A stretch of DNA of 64,000 nucleotides from Gordionus sp. m RMFG-2023. Lineage: Eukaryota; Nematomorpha; Gordioida; Chordodea; Parachordodidae. The stretch is taken from NCBI RefSeq assembly GCF_954871325.1, contig NC_088775.1:86343561-86407560 (forward strand), given 5' to 3'. Below the pieces are notes generated by a model that was given only the letters and a program-made list of their open reading frames with translations, had not been told where the DNA came from and searched no databases. A program made the position numbers and the translations under genes. Positions 24,201 through 37,900 of the stretch are shown piece after piece (the stretch's first letter is position 1; every line of letters begins with the position of its first letter).

Positions 24201-25745
24201 TAAAAAAAGTAGAAAGAAAAAAGCCTAATTACAAATAAATACTAAGAGTTCTCTCCATATTACGTAATTTGGATCAAGAAACAAGCATTTATAAAACAAA
24301 TAAAATAATACTAGCAGCTAACCTATCAAAAAATGACGGGCAATTTTCGGATATTTTTCCTTGATGGGTGAATCAAAAATGTATCTATTGATGCTATATG
24401 ATTAATATACCAATATTTCTAAAATATGTTCGCAGTATACAATGCTATAGTAGACTAAAAGGTTTATGAATTTGGATACCTTATTTTGGAGTTTTAAGCA
24501 AGAACAGGCTAACAAGCTAGTCTTTTTTCAAAAAATAGTATACCTTAAAGTCATTAAAAAGTCTACTTTTTTTGGATGTGTCCTAATTGTTTATAATTTT
24601 TGTTTTATATCTAAATAAGAGAGAAAATTGAATAATTTTTTTTAGAACATGTAGTAACATATATATTCTATTTTATATTTTAATAGTCTTTCATTTATAA
24701 TATTATATTATCAGTTTATATATTGTTTTGCGGTTATAAATGAAAAAATGTGCCATATTTCCCTTTTTTCACATCTCGTTGTAGAAGTCCATGCGTTATG
24801 TAATTATTATTATATACCAGAGGTTGAAAATTATTGAAGGTAATTAATAATAACACCTAGAAGTAACAATTTACTAATAAAAAATTGATACATAAATTTA
24901 ATAACATTAAAATACCAATAGTTGTTATGATTGTTTTTAATACCGTTAAAGAAAAATGTTATTAAATCTTTAAAATTTCTAATAGTTTTTTTTAAAAAAA
25001 ACGAATAAGTTAAGGGAGCTAAAAGTTAAACATTATTTTAATTTTTATCTTGTTATTTTTTGCTTTAGTTTGAATTTTAAGGATTCAAAACAATTTTTTC
25101 AAAAAAATTTCGGATGATATTGATAAGAATTCGTTTTAATGTTTGGTCCAATCATTACAAAAAATAACTATTTAAAACTCCTCATTCTTTCTTTTATTAT
25201 CTCATTAAAAACGTATAGAAAGAGAACTCCAAAAACCAACGACGCTATTAATGCCTTTCTAAACACCTTCTTAACATTTATTAATTTAATTCATAAAAAA
25301 TAATATTTATATTCATTATCATTATCATCAATATATTAACAAAGAAATAAACTCATTTAAAAAAAAATTATATCTAAAAATATATTAAATTATAATGTAT
25401 CTAATTTACAAACTAAATTTTCTTTTTAAAAAAACAATTTGTTTAAAAATTAAAAAAATTTATTTATTATTATTTTTATAAAAAAACATAAAATATAATT
25501 AAAAAAGAATTGATAAAATTTGAGCAATTTTTCCATTTTCGATACTATTATCGGATTTGAGATACAACTGAAGATTAGCGGTTGAATTTCTATTTTAAAA
25601 ATTAAAAAAAATATTTATTATTGATGGTCATAAAATAGTTTGGAAAATGGCTTTTAAAAAAATAGGCTAAATTGCAAGTGTGCGCCAAAAAAATCCAAGT
25701 ATAGAGTCCCGAAGCTGAAAAACTATCAAATTAACCGTTTTTAAG
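21237..25745. other. Gene-free AT-rich stretch 3' of SKI3
   Basis: No supported gene. A motif of about 18 bases (ATGAACCCATGAAGCAT) at 23,063 also occurs at 17,706, so a dispersed repeat may be present, but its extent is unclear. Confidence 0.45.
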
Positions 25746-28700
25746 TCAGCTAAAACGTGGAGTATTTACCCAATATATATATAACCTTTTTTCGAGTTCA
25801 TCTCTGTCCCTCAAGGGCTCCCTCGCCTGCAGAAGTAAATTATTGCACAAAAGATCCCAGCAACCGTTATGGGTTTCCAATCCAATCGCTGAATTCTTGA
25901 AAATTTGCACCAACATTTGCAACGAATTTGCCTGGTCACCTATCTCTTCATTGTTACTCTTACATTGTTGTTGGCAAATGTCTCCCCCAACATTCTCCCC
26001 GTGGTTCCCTTTGTAATTTTGTATAACGAATTGTGACAAACACTTAAAATATCGTTCTACCAGATTGGTCGAATTGCTAGAAGTAGGAGCGTAATGCTTT
26101 ATGATTTGATTGCAGGGAAGTAATGAATCCTGATGTGACGGATTCATGTCAAATTGAAAAATCAATAACCTCTTTTCGACAACAGACGACGAAGGAGTGG
26201 TGGCCTTGTTGCAGTAGATGGATGTAAAATGGGTGTAAATTATCTGGATGGGGCATAAAATAATTTATAAGGAATGAATATGAATATTTAAAAGTAAAAT
26301 AATTTATCTAAACAATATTCTTCAGATCCCCATATGGCGTGCTGTCAGAGTCGCGTTATCAGAAAATGGCATCACTATCATAAAAATCATAACAAATTTA
26401 GGTAATATTTAATATTTGTTCCTATTTGGATTTAATGAGAAATATTTTCATTTGAAAAAAAATGTAAATATTTTCCCAAACAAACATTAGAAACCTTGTT
26501 TATAAAATATAAAACACCCCTTCCCTCACCATTGACAATAATACTATAAACAGACAATCCTTTTATTTAAAGTGTTACGCACAATGAAGTCAGCTGTATT
26601 AAACGGACTCCAATCTAGGTAACATTTAGTATAAATGGAATTTTCCCTGACATAATAACTCAGCATTTTAAGGGGATGTTAGGTAAAACGCTTTACAGAG
26701 CAATGCAAAATGTACGTTCTTCCATTTGGGTTATGTCGAAGGCCTCTAATAAAAAAAAATATTGCTCAGATTGTCAGATCATAACTTATTTAAATATTGG
26801 AAACAAAAGTTATTTATAATAAAAAAAAATTGGAAGAAAGGAGTCGAAATTTGAAATATATTTTTTTAAAGTACGTGTTGAAGATAACGCTTAAATTTCG
26901 GACTAACAAACTGCTGATCGGTTTTGAAATTGGTTAAAAAATCGTTAAAATCGGCCATGTCTAGGTTGTTAATTTGATCGACTTTTTGAACCATCATACT
27001 CCCAATTATGAAATCTAGAAATTGTAAAGAATGCTGTAAACGAAACAGTTGGGTCAAAAAATGCGTTTTTTGGTAGGACAGAATGAGGGCTAACGAGGCG
27101 TGCAGGAGCGATTTGCGGATAGCGGTCTTGCTAGGGAGGGGAATCCCGTTTTTATTTCTGTACCTAAAATTTTATTTATTAAAAATTTATATGATTAATA
27201 AATAGCTCATTTAAGGTTAATAATATTTTTAACCTTTTCTAAGCAGGCTAAAAAAAACTATAAGTCTAGCTCTGAAGACCATCGTCTTAGCCTAAGGGTT
27301 TTTAGAAAAATAAATATCTTAACTTTGAAAAAAAAAAGACTTTAATACATTAGCGTCTTAACGCTTAGTGGATTTTCTATAGGACGGTGTAATTATTAGT
27401 TTTTACATAACTACCTACTCCAAAGATTAGCCATATACATAATATGGCTACAACTATCTCAGCTTTATACTTTCAAATTCAATGACCGAAACTCCCTAAT
27501 TGATCATCCTATACATAGGATAGACTTTGGCTATTTTGCTCCCAATTATAAGGTTATTTCGATTTTACTCTATCTCATTTTTTATTTTTAAAAAAATTAA
27601 TTTTTTTATTTTTAAACTTTATTTTATCAAATCTTAAAATAAATTCAATTCTAATAAATGCCATGCCATTTATTTACTAAAACTTTTAATTCCTTATTTT
27701 TGCTTCTCAATTTTACTCATACTTAAAGTAGAAAAAAAAATATATTTAAAAAAAACGGAATTTAAATAACCGCCAAAAATCTTTGAATTAAATCTAGGTA
27801 AATTATTCCGGCGGGAAAAAAATCCCTGTTTATTAAGATATTAAAAATTACAAAATTAATTTTTAAAAAAGGAGAAAAAATTCCCTATAAATATATCCAC
27901 GAAATAAAAATTATCAAATAAAAATGTTTAAAATTTTTTAAAAAAAATCAGTTCCAGAGAATTATTTTCCGCTTACCCTTTGAGATATATATACATATAT
28001 ATATTTTATTTAAAAAAATAATATTTGGAAAACATTTGCAAAATTTGAAGGAAAGAAAAAAATCTCGCTTTTTAAATCACATACTAAAATAAAATGTATT
28101 CAAAAAATCCTTACTTTTAACATATATTCAAAACAAGATATATTTTAAGGAATCTACATTTCTTTGACATTTCAGTCAACAAGAATCGTATTATAGCGCA
28201 CATACTCTAAAAAAATAATTATAAAAATCCTTACTTTGACATATTCAAAACAAGATACATATTAAAAAATCTTTATTTTTTTTGATATTCAAAAAAGACA
28301 ATTAAAAATCGTATTCTTGTTTATGCGCATACTCAAACAAAATGTATTTTAAAATTTTTTTTACTTCATATTCAAACATCAAAAATCGGGAGAAGTTTAT
28401 ATACTATACTATAACTAAAGTCAAAATATGTTACTTTATCTTTAAAAAAAAACCTTTCAACATATCGTGTCCGACTAGAATCCAAACTCAATTTTTCGCA
28501 CATTTGGTCGTAACTTTGTAGAGACTCGCCGTGAATGGAATCCATGAATTTTAGGAAGGGCCCTAAAGAGGATTCGGCCTTTAATTTCAAGGGCTCTAAA
28601 GAGGCTTCGGCGTTTAATTTCAAGGGTTCTACACAAAATTTGAGGAGTAGCGTGTACTCGAGGCACGATAAAAGCCTGTTTACGATGATAGAGACGGATT

Positions 28701-28904
28701 CAGCTGAGTGGTCGGGAACATTGGCGTTAGAATTATTTAGGTTATTGTTATTAACAGCATCGTTCGCGTAACCGTTAGTGAGGCCAGAATTTGGGCCGTG
28801 AATGGTATCCTTCACGTAACCGTTAGGTAAGGCGGCATTAGGGTAAAGTTTGGAGACGCGGGAGGAATGGTACAATTGCAAGCGATCCCTTGACAAGTCA
28901 ATGA
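25746..28904 (-). CDS. SKIC3: SKI3 exon block F (C terminus)
   Basis: Exons 28,454-28,904, 26,875-27,163 and 25,746-26,243, ending at a stop codon. The first starts NPFIDLSRDRLQLYHSSRVS, matching the SKI3 segment after the last central TPR. It then has an Asn/Gly-rich linker with internal duplications and an SYDQMCEKLSLD segment resembling the family. The last two exons are helical but weakly similar to known C termini. The last exon has an Asn/Gln/Cys-rich stretch around NVGGDICQQQCKSNNEE. Splice phases match (GTACTT donor, CATCCAG acceptor). The assignment to SKI3 relies on phase continuity more than on similarity. Confidence 0.72.
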
Positions 28905-31900
28905 CTTAGGTTTAAGATAGTTTTTTTGTTATAGAATACATAAATATAATGCGTAAAGGAACCCGAGCCCGTAAATCAGGGGTTAAAAACACTTATTCCC
29001 CCAATACTACCACAATTAAAATTTATTTGTGGTCAGTCGAATTACTCGAACGAAATTATAGAATTAGTATTGTTATTTTTAAATGCCCCAGGACCACGAA
29101 AAATGGAGAAAGGTTATAGTGGAATACTAAAAAATAATTTCCTCCGGCAAGTTAATAGTAAATTGTGAGCATTTAAAGAGAGGAAGATTAGACAAATGAA
29201 ATTTTTTTTCCTAGGGATGGCGAAAGGGGAACTCTCGCCAATGTTAGTTCAGATTCTCTTATAACAAGAAGGGGAGAGAGGCAGTAAGAAAGAAAGATAC
29301 GCTTATGGATAAATCCTAATAAGATTCTTATTTTTGCATTCTTTAGCATCGACGCCAATCATTTTCTTTGTTCGAAATTTATTGGTGTCAATCAATTTTA
29401 TGGGATAAAAAAATGACGATACTGGGATGCAAGCCTTAGCGATTCAGAAATTCATTTTTAAAAAAAACTTGTTTTGAGCGCATAGTCGGTAAAGGAGCCC
29501 ATTGAATATTGTTCGTTCGAGGTACTATATATCGATTTCCCGTAACACGCTAACGCCATCAATAATTGATTATCGAATATGTCTAGTATCGATTATACAT
29601 CATAAAAAACGATAAATTAATATTATACTGAAAGATTTATAATATCTAAATACCATTGGCGACCTTTTTCTTTTTCTTCTATAGAGGACTTCCAAGTTTT
29701 CAATGACTTAAATTCAGGGACTACATGAAAGACATAACGCAAGATCGTCATTGAAATCGGAGGGGGGAGGTATTTGTCAAGGCGTTATCGTCATTTAAAT
29801 AAAATTTAGAAGTAGGAGGCAAAATTTTCGAATGGAGTAAGATGTAAAAAAAATTTCCAAATGGGGAGAAGGGGGGGGCATAGGGGAATATGGAAATTCC
29901 GGCTGAAATTTCAGGATTAAGACTATATATCTTATTTGCCAATTAGTTCGAAAACGCGAAATGCTAAAAAAAACGTAAAACTGGCCATATTTTTTACATA
30001 TTTGGGAAAATAATATTGACAGATTTTGTAGAAAGTAATACTTTGGTTCCCCTTCTAAATCCCTAAAAATAATTTTAAAAAATGAGGGAAGGGGGGGAGT
30101 GGTGGCTAAGTATAAATTTATGATAGGGGTTTGCATCCAGTAAAAAAATCCTGTCATGTGAAAACTAAAAATTTACGGAGTTATGATTAAGTTTAAAAAG
30201 TCATTCCAATCGAACCACCAAGTACAATCGCTCTCTTTCATCAGTTTTATAATACAATGTTTTAATTAAATCAGATATTTTGTCAATGATAAAAAATAAT
30301 CAGAAGTAACGTCATACAATTATTTTTATTAATTATAACATATTTTTCAGTCACGATTTCCACATTATTAATTTGCAATACTTTAAGTTCTGTTAGGCGT
30401 TGATTATCTTTTAAAATCCGAATTAATGAATGTATGTTGGGATGGGCGTTTTTTGCCATTTGCTTAAGGGAATGGTGATATCCCTCGAGATGATTGTTAC
30501 TGTGTGGTCCTTGTTAAAAAATATTAATTACCTAGTTCAAATTTGATAAGGAAACATTGCATCAGAATTTATACAGGTTGTATATATATATTAAGAAGCA
30601 TAATAGGGTAATTACCTGCCAAATCTACGCAAGAATAACGGACCACTTCAATATCTTCTCTTTCGCATACAGGAAGTACTCTCTTCCTTCTAACAATGGT
30701 ATACACAGTAGACTCTTCTTTATATTGCTTTACCCAACCCTGAATACTGAACCTTACGCCAAAGGCTTGTGTAAAGTGAAAGAAACAGCCTACAAATAAA
30801 TTATGTTACAACTGTATACCATGTCTGGCAAAAATTGTATACCATTTAATGTACCATATTCCACTATTGTTTGAAATAGCTCAATATATGACTCCTTCCT
30901 TGTATCTGGAAGAAGTGCATATATAATAGGGATCACCGTTTGATTATACATAATATGGATAGTATATATGGCTAAAAAAGCGCCTGATACATGTAAAATG
31001 TTGCGTCCATATAAATGATGGTATAAGATGACAAATTGACTAACGTGGCAGAACCAAATATAATTGGTTTGCTATTATTATTTTTTATTAAGAAATTATA
31101 ACCACTGAATGTTGTTATCAGGTTAGTGGTCAACACAATAGCGTCATTACTAGTGGGGATATTCTGACGAGTTTGTTTTAAAACACGGTTAACCGTATAT
31201 TTGACCGAGCTCTACAATTTGTATTTCCGAATATTTTAGTAAAGGGTAAAGTTAAAATTGTATATAGTTGTAACATAATTTATTTTTAGGCTGCTTCTTC
31301 CACTTTACGCAAGCCGTTTGGCGTAAAGTTCAGCATTTAGACTTAGTCAAGTAGTATAAAGAAGAGTCTGCCGTATACACTATTGTTCGAAGGATGAGCG
31401 TACTTCCTTTATGCAAGAGAGAGGACATTCAAGTGGTCCGTGATTCTTGCGTAGATTTGACAGCCAATGACCCGTTAATATTAAGCTTCTTAATATATAT
31501 GGATACTACCTGGATAAATTCTGATGCAATCTTTCCTCATCAAATTTGGACCAGGTAATTATTTCATTTTAATTAATTCCACATAGTTTATATATTAGTT
31601 TATCATAACATTTTTATACATTGTTTTTATAGGTACAACAAGATACAAGGGCCATGCAGTAACAATCATCTCGAGGGATATCACCATTTCCTTTAAGTGA
31701 ATAGCTAAAAACGCCAATCCCTACATATATTCATTAATTCGGAATTTAAAAGATGATCAACACCTAACTGAACTTAAAGTAATACAAATTAATCTGAGAA
31801 AAAAAAATGTTATAATTAATTTAAAAAAATTGTAAACCTCTAACAGTATTATTGTCTTCTGATTTTTTTTTTTATAATAACAAAGTGTTATATTAAATAT

Positions 31901-34900
31901 ATATATTGTTAAATATAAAATATTTGTACATATATATATTTTTAATAAAAAAATTTAATATAAAACTGATGAAAGAGAGATATATTAGATTGAAATGACA
32001 CACTTTTCTTTTTTTTACTTAATTATAACTCCGTAAATTTTTAGTTTTTACATGACAGGATTTTTACTGGATGCAAAACCCCCATCATAAACCTTACCCC
32101 TCCTAATTTTTTTAAAATTATTTTTAGCGATTATTACTTTTAGCCATTTTAGAACGGGAACCAATACTTTTGTATTTCAATTGAGCCTTTATTTTTTATC
32201 GATCGAGCCAGTTTTTCGCTTTTCGGCATTTTCGAAATGGAAACCAATAACATTTTTTTTTCAAAATTAATAATACAACGTTTCCTGTAGTGATGTTAAA
32301 CGGCTCGTTTTGAGCCAATTTTTTAAAACGGCTCTCTCAATATTTCATCCAGAAAAATATTACGCAAGCCTGAAGATTTTGTTCATAGAAGGAACCAGTG
32401 GCTAGCTACGGGGGTGGTTTTCGGGTTTGGACCCCCTCTAAGGAAAATTCCTAGCTACGCCACTGGAAGGAACAAAGGTCTAGACATATATTCTCGAAAT
32501 CTCGAGGGCTAAGGCAATATTTTTTGGGCTAAAATATTGAATAAGCTGTGTTTAAAAATCGGCTCAAAACGAGCCGTTTAACAACACTAGTTTCCTGATT
32601 ACGACAAATAAAAAGTTGTTGAATAAATTAAGATCGCTTTTATCGATATATCAAAGATTTAGTAAAAAAATAATCATTTAGGTCATTATTTACAGGGATT
32701 TTGGTGGTAAATCATTTGAGCGGTTTTATAGGCCTCATTGACATTTCCTAAAACTATGTGCATCATAACGTCCAAACACGTTTTCTGTTTAATGTAATAA
32801 AAGAAATAATGGGTAGAATCTTTAAAAAAAACGAAAATATTACTCGCAACTGAAACTGACAATAAATTAATTTTTAGGCATTTGTGCCAAATCTGGGAAA
32901 ATCAAACAGAAACCCGGCCTGCAGGTCTTTTGATTAATTATTAACCCAGAAGTTTAAACAAAAAAATAATATATTGACTTACCCCACTACTAGACTTTGC
33001 ACACAAAACTAATCCCTTGAACAATGATTCCCTGTAACTCAAAGTCTCTTCTTCCAATGGGTTCCCCCCAGAACCTAAACATATTTCGGCCAGGTTCAAG
33101 TCGTCTATGTTGGAAAGTTTGGGAGTACTAAAATTTGACAGGGCCTTTTGAAGCAGGTAACAGTGATGAACGTTTTTGAAGTAAGTGGAAAGGTTTGTCT
33201 TTATAAACGAAAACTGGTCAAATGTTCTGTATTCGTATTGGGACAAATATTTCGACAAGAGCGTCACGAAAATGGTTTCCTTAGCTGCGCCAAAAGAGCC
33301 GTGCAGAGTTGCGGCGATGGACAGAATTGACTGCGGTTGGTTCGAGGTAGAATTCGATTTCTCCTGTATGATTAATAATATCAATTTTGACTTTGACTTC
33401 CATAAAAAAAAATCCGGGTTGGCTATAAAAGAAAAAATAACTCTAGATATTACATCTATGATAACGGCTTATATTTTATATCATTCCTATTTGGCTGAGA
33501 TTAAAAAGGGGGTAAAACGGGAATCCAATGTCAAAAACATTTACGTTATAAATGGCGGTGACGAATCGAAGGTATTCCATGCTCCGGACAAAGTTGAAGT
33601 TTTCGTCGTTAACCCTGATCATCCTCAAGATGAGGTACATAAAAACGGAGGGCATATTCTTGATCACCGAGCAATTATTCTTCAAAATCGGCATCGGGTC
33701 CACTAACGCGAGCGATATTTTGGTAGAAGCGTCAGAATGTTTGTCGATGGCTTCGAGTACGTGCAAACACCATTTAGCCATAAGGCTGTCCACGCAAAAC
33801 GGTTCCAAAAATTTGACGTAATCACTTTATATTTGTTCAAGGTAAGCATGTTTAAAATTTTAAGGCGAATCCAAAAGGAATTATTTATTTTTTTAACCAA
33901 AAATGTATTATTTTTTCTGGACGATTAGCAATCCTCGATACATATATATATAAATTTTATACGAAAATATTAAAAGCTGTTATTTTTACTTATCTACGCC
34001 CATACAAAACAAAGAATCACCACGTGTACTACAGGGGTCGGTAAATAGTTAAATAATTCCGTTACTGATAAAATTTATTTTATCAAAATTTGATTTACAA
34101 ACAGATTTCACGTTTAGACCCAAGTTTTGATTGGGCGAGCCCGGATTTGGGCGCTATTGGAAATCCATTGAAGGGAGGATAAAAAAAGGAATAAATTAAT
34201 TTTATAAAACTCAGGACGATTTAAACACGTGTTGGACCCCCTGCACCTTTGCTTATTTCAACTCCTAGTAATAGTCTGATACTCTAATTAAGATTAGTAT
34301 TTGTATTTAAAAAAATATTTAAAAATCAGTTAAAGGTAACTCCTTATATATATACACATATATATGTATATAAATATATATAGAGAGATATAAATTTATA
34401 AAAAATAATCGTTTTAATTACAATTGAGATATTTGTTGAGTAGCCATGTGAGAAAGCCCGCCAAAGTATTGAGCTATCGATTTCAGAACGAGCATTTTAT
34501 CGCGATCATTGCTAATGTCCTTTCGACCTATCAGGGCTAATCTTCGGGATTCGGTTTCCCATTCATCGTATACTATTTAAAATAATAAATATAATCGAGA
34601 AAATCAATGAGTCTTTTTTAAAAAAAATAAATAGAAATAATTATTAATAACAAATTTATAGGACTAGAAGTAAGAAATCATCCTATCTCGCCAAAAATTA
34701 TCAAAATACCCCAAAAGTTAAAGGTAATAAAAAGGGATTAAGATGCCATCAAGCCCACGGCGATTTATTTTGAAAGAAATAAATCAATCGTGATTTTTTT
34801 AATTTAAATAGAGATTTTTTTACATTTTATACATCCACTTTGAACGTTAAGAGAAGTGTCCAATATCTTACTAACAATTCCTAGTATTCCTCTTGCAGGT

Positions 34901-37900
34901 AGGTAATTGTAAATTTATCATAAACTTACAATACATAACAAACAATAAAAACACAAAAAAAATATTTTAGACCCAAGAATTTGTAGTATTTTTAATCATA
35001 ATATTCTTACGACACCCAAAGCGTCCTTAATTGAAAAGGTTAGCATTATAAAATCGCCAAATATTTCAAAATATTTACTATTTATATCATCGAAAATCTC
35101 AAAACTATTGATTTAAGATGTTAGGGAAGGTGTAATACATATGTTTTAAAAAATAAACATTGCCAAGATGCATCATTATTTTAGGGATTTTTCGAAGAGA
35201 ATATGTATAAAGAAATATTCTCAATTTTTGAACGTGTGCCATAGATGTGAAGGAATTTCCGGATTTGCATTAAAACTCTTGAAGTTCTTAATCGCGCTAA
35301 TTAGAATGCGCACTAAGAAACATAATTGAAAAAAAATAATTCATTTAATTATTATGACGCATTCCCAAGATTCCTATATTATACCACAAAATCCATAAAA
35401 TATTATCGTATGTTTACATTCTTTTTTCGAGACAAATTAACTCCACAAAAAATATCAAAATTTGAAAAGACGTGACATATCCAAATGATAGGCATACACA
35501 TATGACAGGTTTTAATTTAGTAAAAAAAAATCTTAGAGAAATTATTGTAAACTGGACCTACCAAGTGACTGTGAGGCTAAGTTGGTATTCTATTATTTAT
35601 CAACTGTGAGCGCACACAATATGATCACAAAACAAAGAAGAATTAATGCATTCCATGCCAAACCGATTATGGTTCAGCTGACCCCTTCCAATTTGAAAAT
35701 CCGTAAATAAACTAGGATTCCTGTAATCCATATTTGGGCAATAATTTAGCCTTCTTAACTTTTATATTTTTGAAGATATTTTACGGTAAAAGCATAAAAT
35801 ATAAATAAAAAAAATATTTCAAAATTTCAAGGCCTCTTATTCCCCCATAGTAAAATATAAAATCCTGATAAAGAAAATTGGATAAAATAGATTTTTTTAT
35901 GAAACTTTAAATAAACAATCCCTTCTGTAAAATTAGAGGGGAACCAATATGATTTTATCAAAATCAAAAACCAGTTAACATCATATATCGTATATAAATA
36001 TAGGAATAATTAAAATATTCTAAAAATCGACCTTCCAAGGCTTGCTTTTGATTTCCCATGAGAGTCAAGGCGTAAGCTTTAACGAAAGCTAATCTTAACA
36101 TGGGTACACACAAATCATGTCTAACTTGTTCGCTTAAACTGCTCGGCAATTTCTTTTTAAGGCCGGTATCCAATGTACCACCATCATCTGAGTCAAAAAT
36201 GGTGTAAAAAAAATATCAACATATATATAGGTAAAAATAAGAAGTGTGTCTAAATGGTTTGCGCGTCCAGTGTACCCCACCATTGTTTAACCGTTTCATA
36301 AGGGATCAAATTTAATTAAAAATAAAAGTGATGCCAAGTGGGGGGTTATAACTATTTTTTATAAAAAAAATATTAAAATTTTTTTAAAATCTTTATTAAT
36401 TCATTGATTTCGTGATTGTTTTTACTATATTAGGAAACATAATTTTTTGATTGATTCAAGCGCTTAGAGAGTAAATACTTAATTTCGGTAAAATTGATTT
36501 TGCCGATAAGGAAACTCCAATAATATCAAATTTTTAATATTAATAATTGAAATTATAACTGGATTTTTGCAATTTATTTTAACCAATTTTGGCTATTTTA
36601 TTTATATTAAATTCACATTTGGCCCTATAGTATATATCTGCCTATATTTTTAATATAATAATAAACTTTTCTGGAAAGGGAAAAACTGGTCAAACTCTCG
36701 CGTGGAATATGACTCCGGGCCAAAACCTACACCGGTAAATTCGTAAACCATGAAAGGAACGTCGGTCCATATACGTTCGACCAAGGCTAGACTTTGTTCC
36801 AAATCGCCCCGGTCCGCTAAAACCGTCCCATATAAATCGGCCATTTTGATCAAGGTTTCAATGTTGCGGAAAAAGTCTGAAAGTTCCTTCGTTTTTTCCT
36901 GAGACGAAACGTCGCTTAAACTACTGGCATCAGATTTCGTCATCTCAACAAACGAAGCTATTTTTCGATTAATTTCGACGCCAATCGAGTCGAAGACGTT
37001 ATTGAAGGCTCTATTTTTTTTTTGGTTGGGATATGGGAGGAGGGAGGGGGCGAGTGGGTGGTGAAAAGATTCGACTATATTTAAAGCGCCTTAATAAATT
37101 CATGAGTAAAAAGAAAAATTATAAGAACGAAAGAAAAAAAAACCCTTTTATAACAATCATTCATTTCCTGCCAATCCAACTTTCTTTATTTTTTCAAAGA
37201 TGGATGACACGTGACTACCATTTATTTTCATGAGGTTTAATGTGAGATCGTCATTTTTTTGAATGAATGTCACGTGCTCCTCTATTTTAACCAACTCAAC
37301 CGTTTTTTCTTTCATTCCTTTACTATAATGTGATTGATTGTTTACTTCTTGGTCACCTCAAACTCTTAAATTTTTTTTATTTATATTTTGATTAGAAAAA
37401 AAGCTTATCTATAAAAATCCTAAAACTGAATGCCCAGATTTACCCTCCTCCCCCCCCCCACTCTACCATGAAAAAAACTATTCCACACCACCATTCTTGA
37501 AAAATGTATTACGATGGAATATTGTTCCTACTGTCGTGTCGTATCTGTCAGTTTGTAATTGACATTATTTAAGGATAGCCATAACCTATTTTTCGAGAAA
37601 AGTTAAACTATTTTTTTTTCGTCCCGCGTTTTCTTTGTCTGGTTGTGAGAAATCGGATGTCGGGATTCGAAATATAATTTTTATTAATTATGGAAATTTA
37701 TTGTACGGAGATTTTTGAGCATAAATCGAAGTTAACGAATCAAGACATAAGTAAATGATATACCAAATCTGATGATCTTAATTAGTTATAACAAAATACA
37801 ATGTCTGTCTTCCCCCCCCCCTTTTATGTAAACATTAAATTTCCGTATCCTATTTATATATCATTACTTCTTTTGCGATCATTTTTTTTTGACCGGGACC

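Larger units (their letters stand above)
29945..32246. mobile_element. Fold-back MULE-like element (arms about 0.9-1.0 kb)
   Basis: The left arm (about 29,945-30,822) and the right arm (about 31,257-32,246) are inverted copies of roughly 75-85 percent identity, around a loop of about 435 bp. Shared stretches in opposite orientation include CCTGTCATGTGAAAACTAAAAATTTACGGAG at 30,152 versus its complement near 32,027, and GTTACAACTGTATA at 30,810 versus its complement near 31,264. The loop encodes a minus-strand Mutator-like transposase fragment. Both arms carry the transposase 3' end, on opposite strands. The whole therefore looks like a MULE that lost its 5' half and gained an inverted copy of its 3' half. 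Exact ends and the expected 9-bp duplication were not resolved. Confidence 0.75.

Noticed and set aside
32941-33384. Similarity in layout to the C-terminal third of FANCD2
   Set aside because: On closer reading, the neighbouring exons on both sides are SKI3 TPRs joined in phase, so a separate FANCD2 gene is not supported.
33148-33928. Plus-strand open frames
   Set aside because: They are shadows of the minus-strand SKI3 exons 32,983-33,363 and 33,545-33,824, which have splice sites and matching phase.
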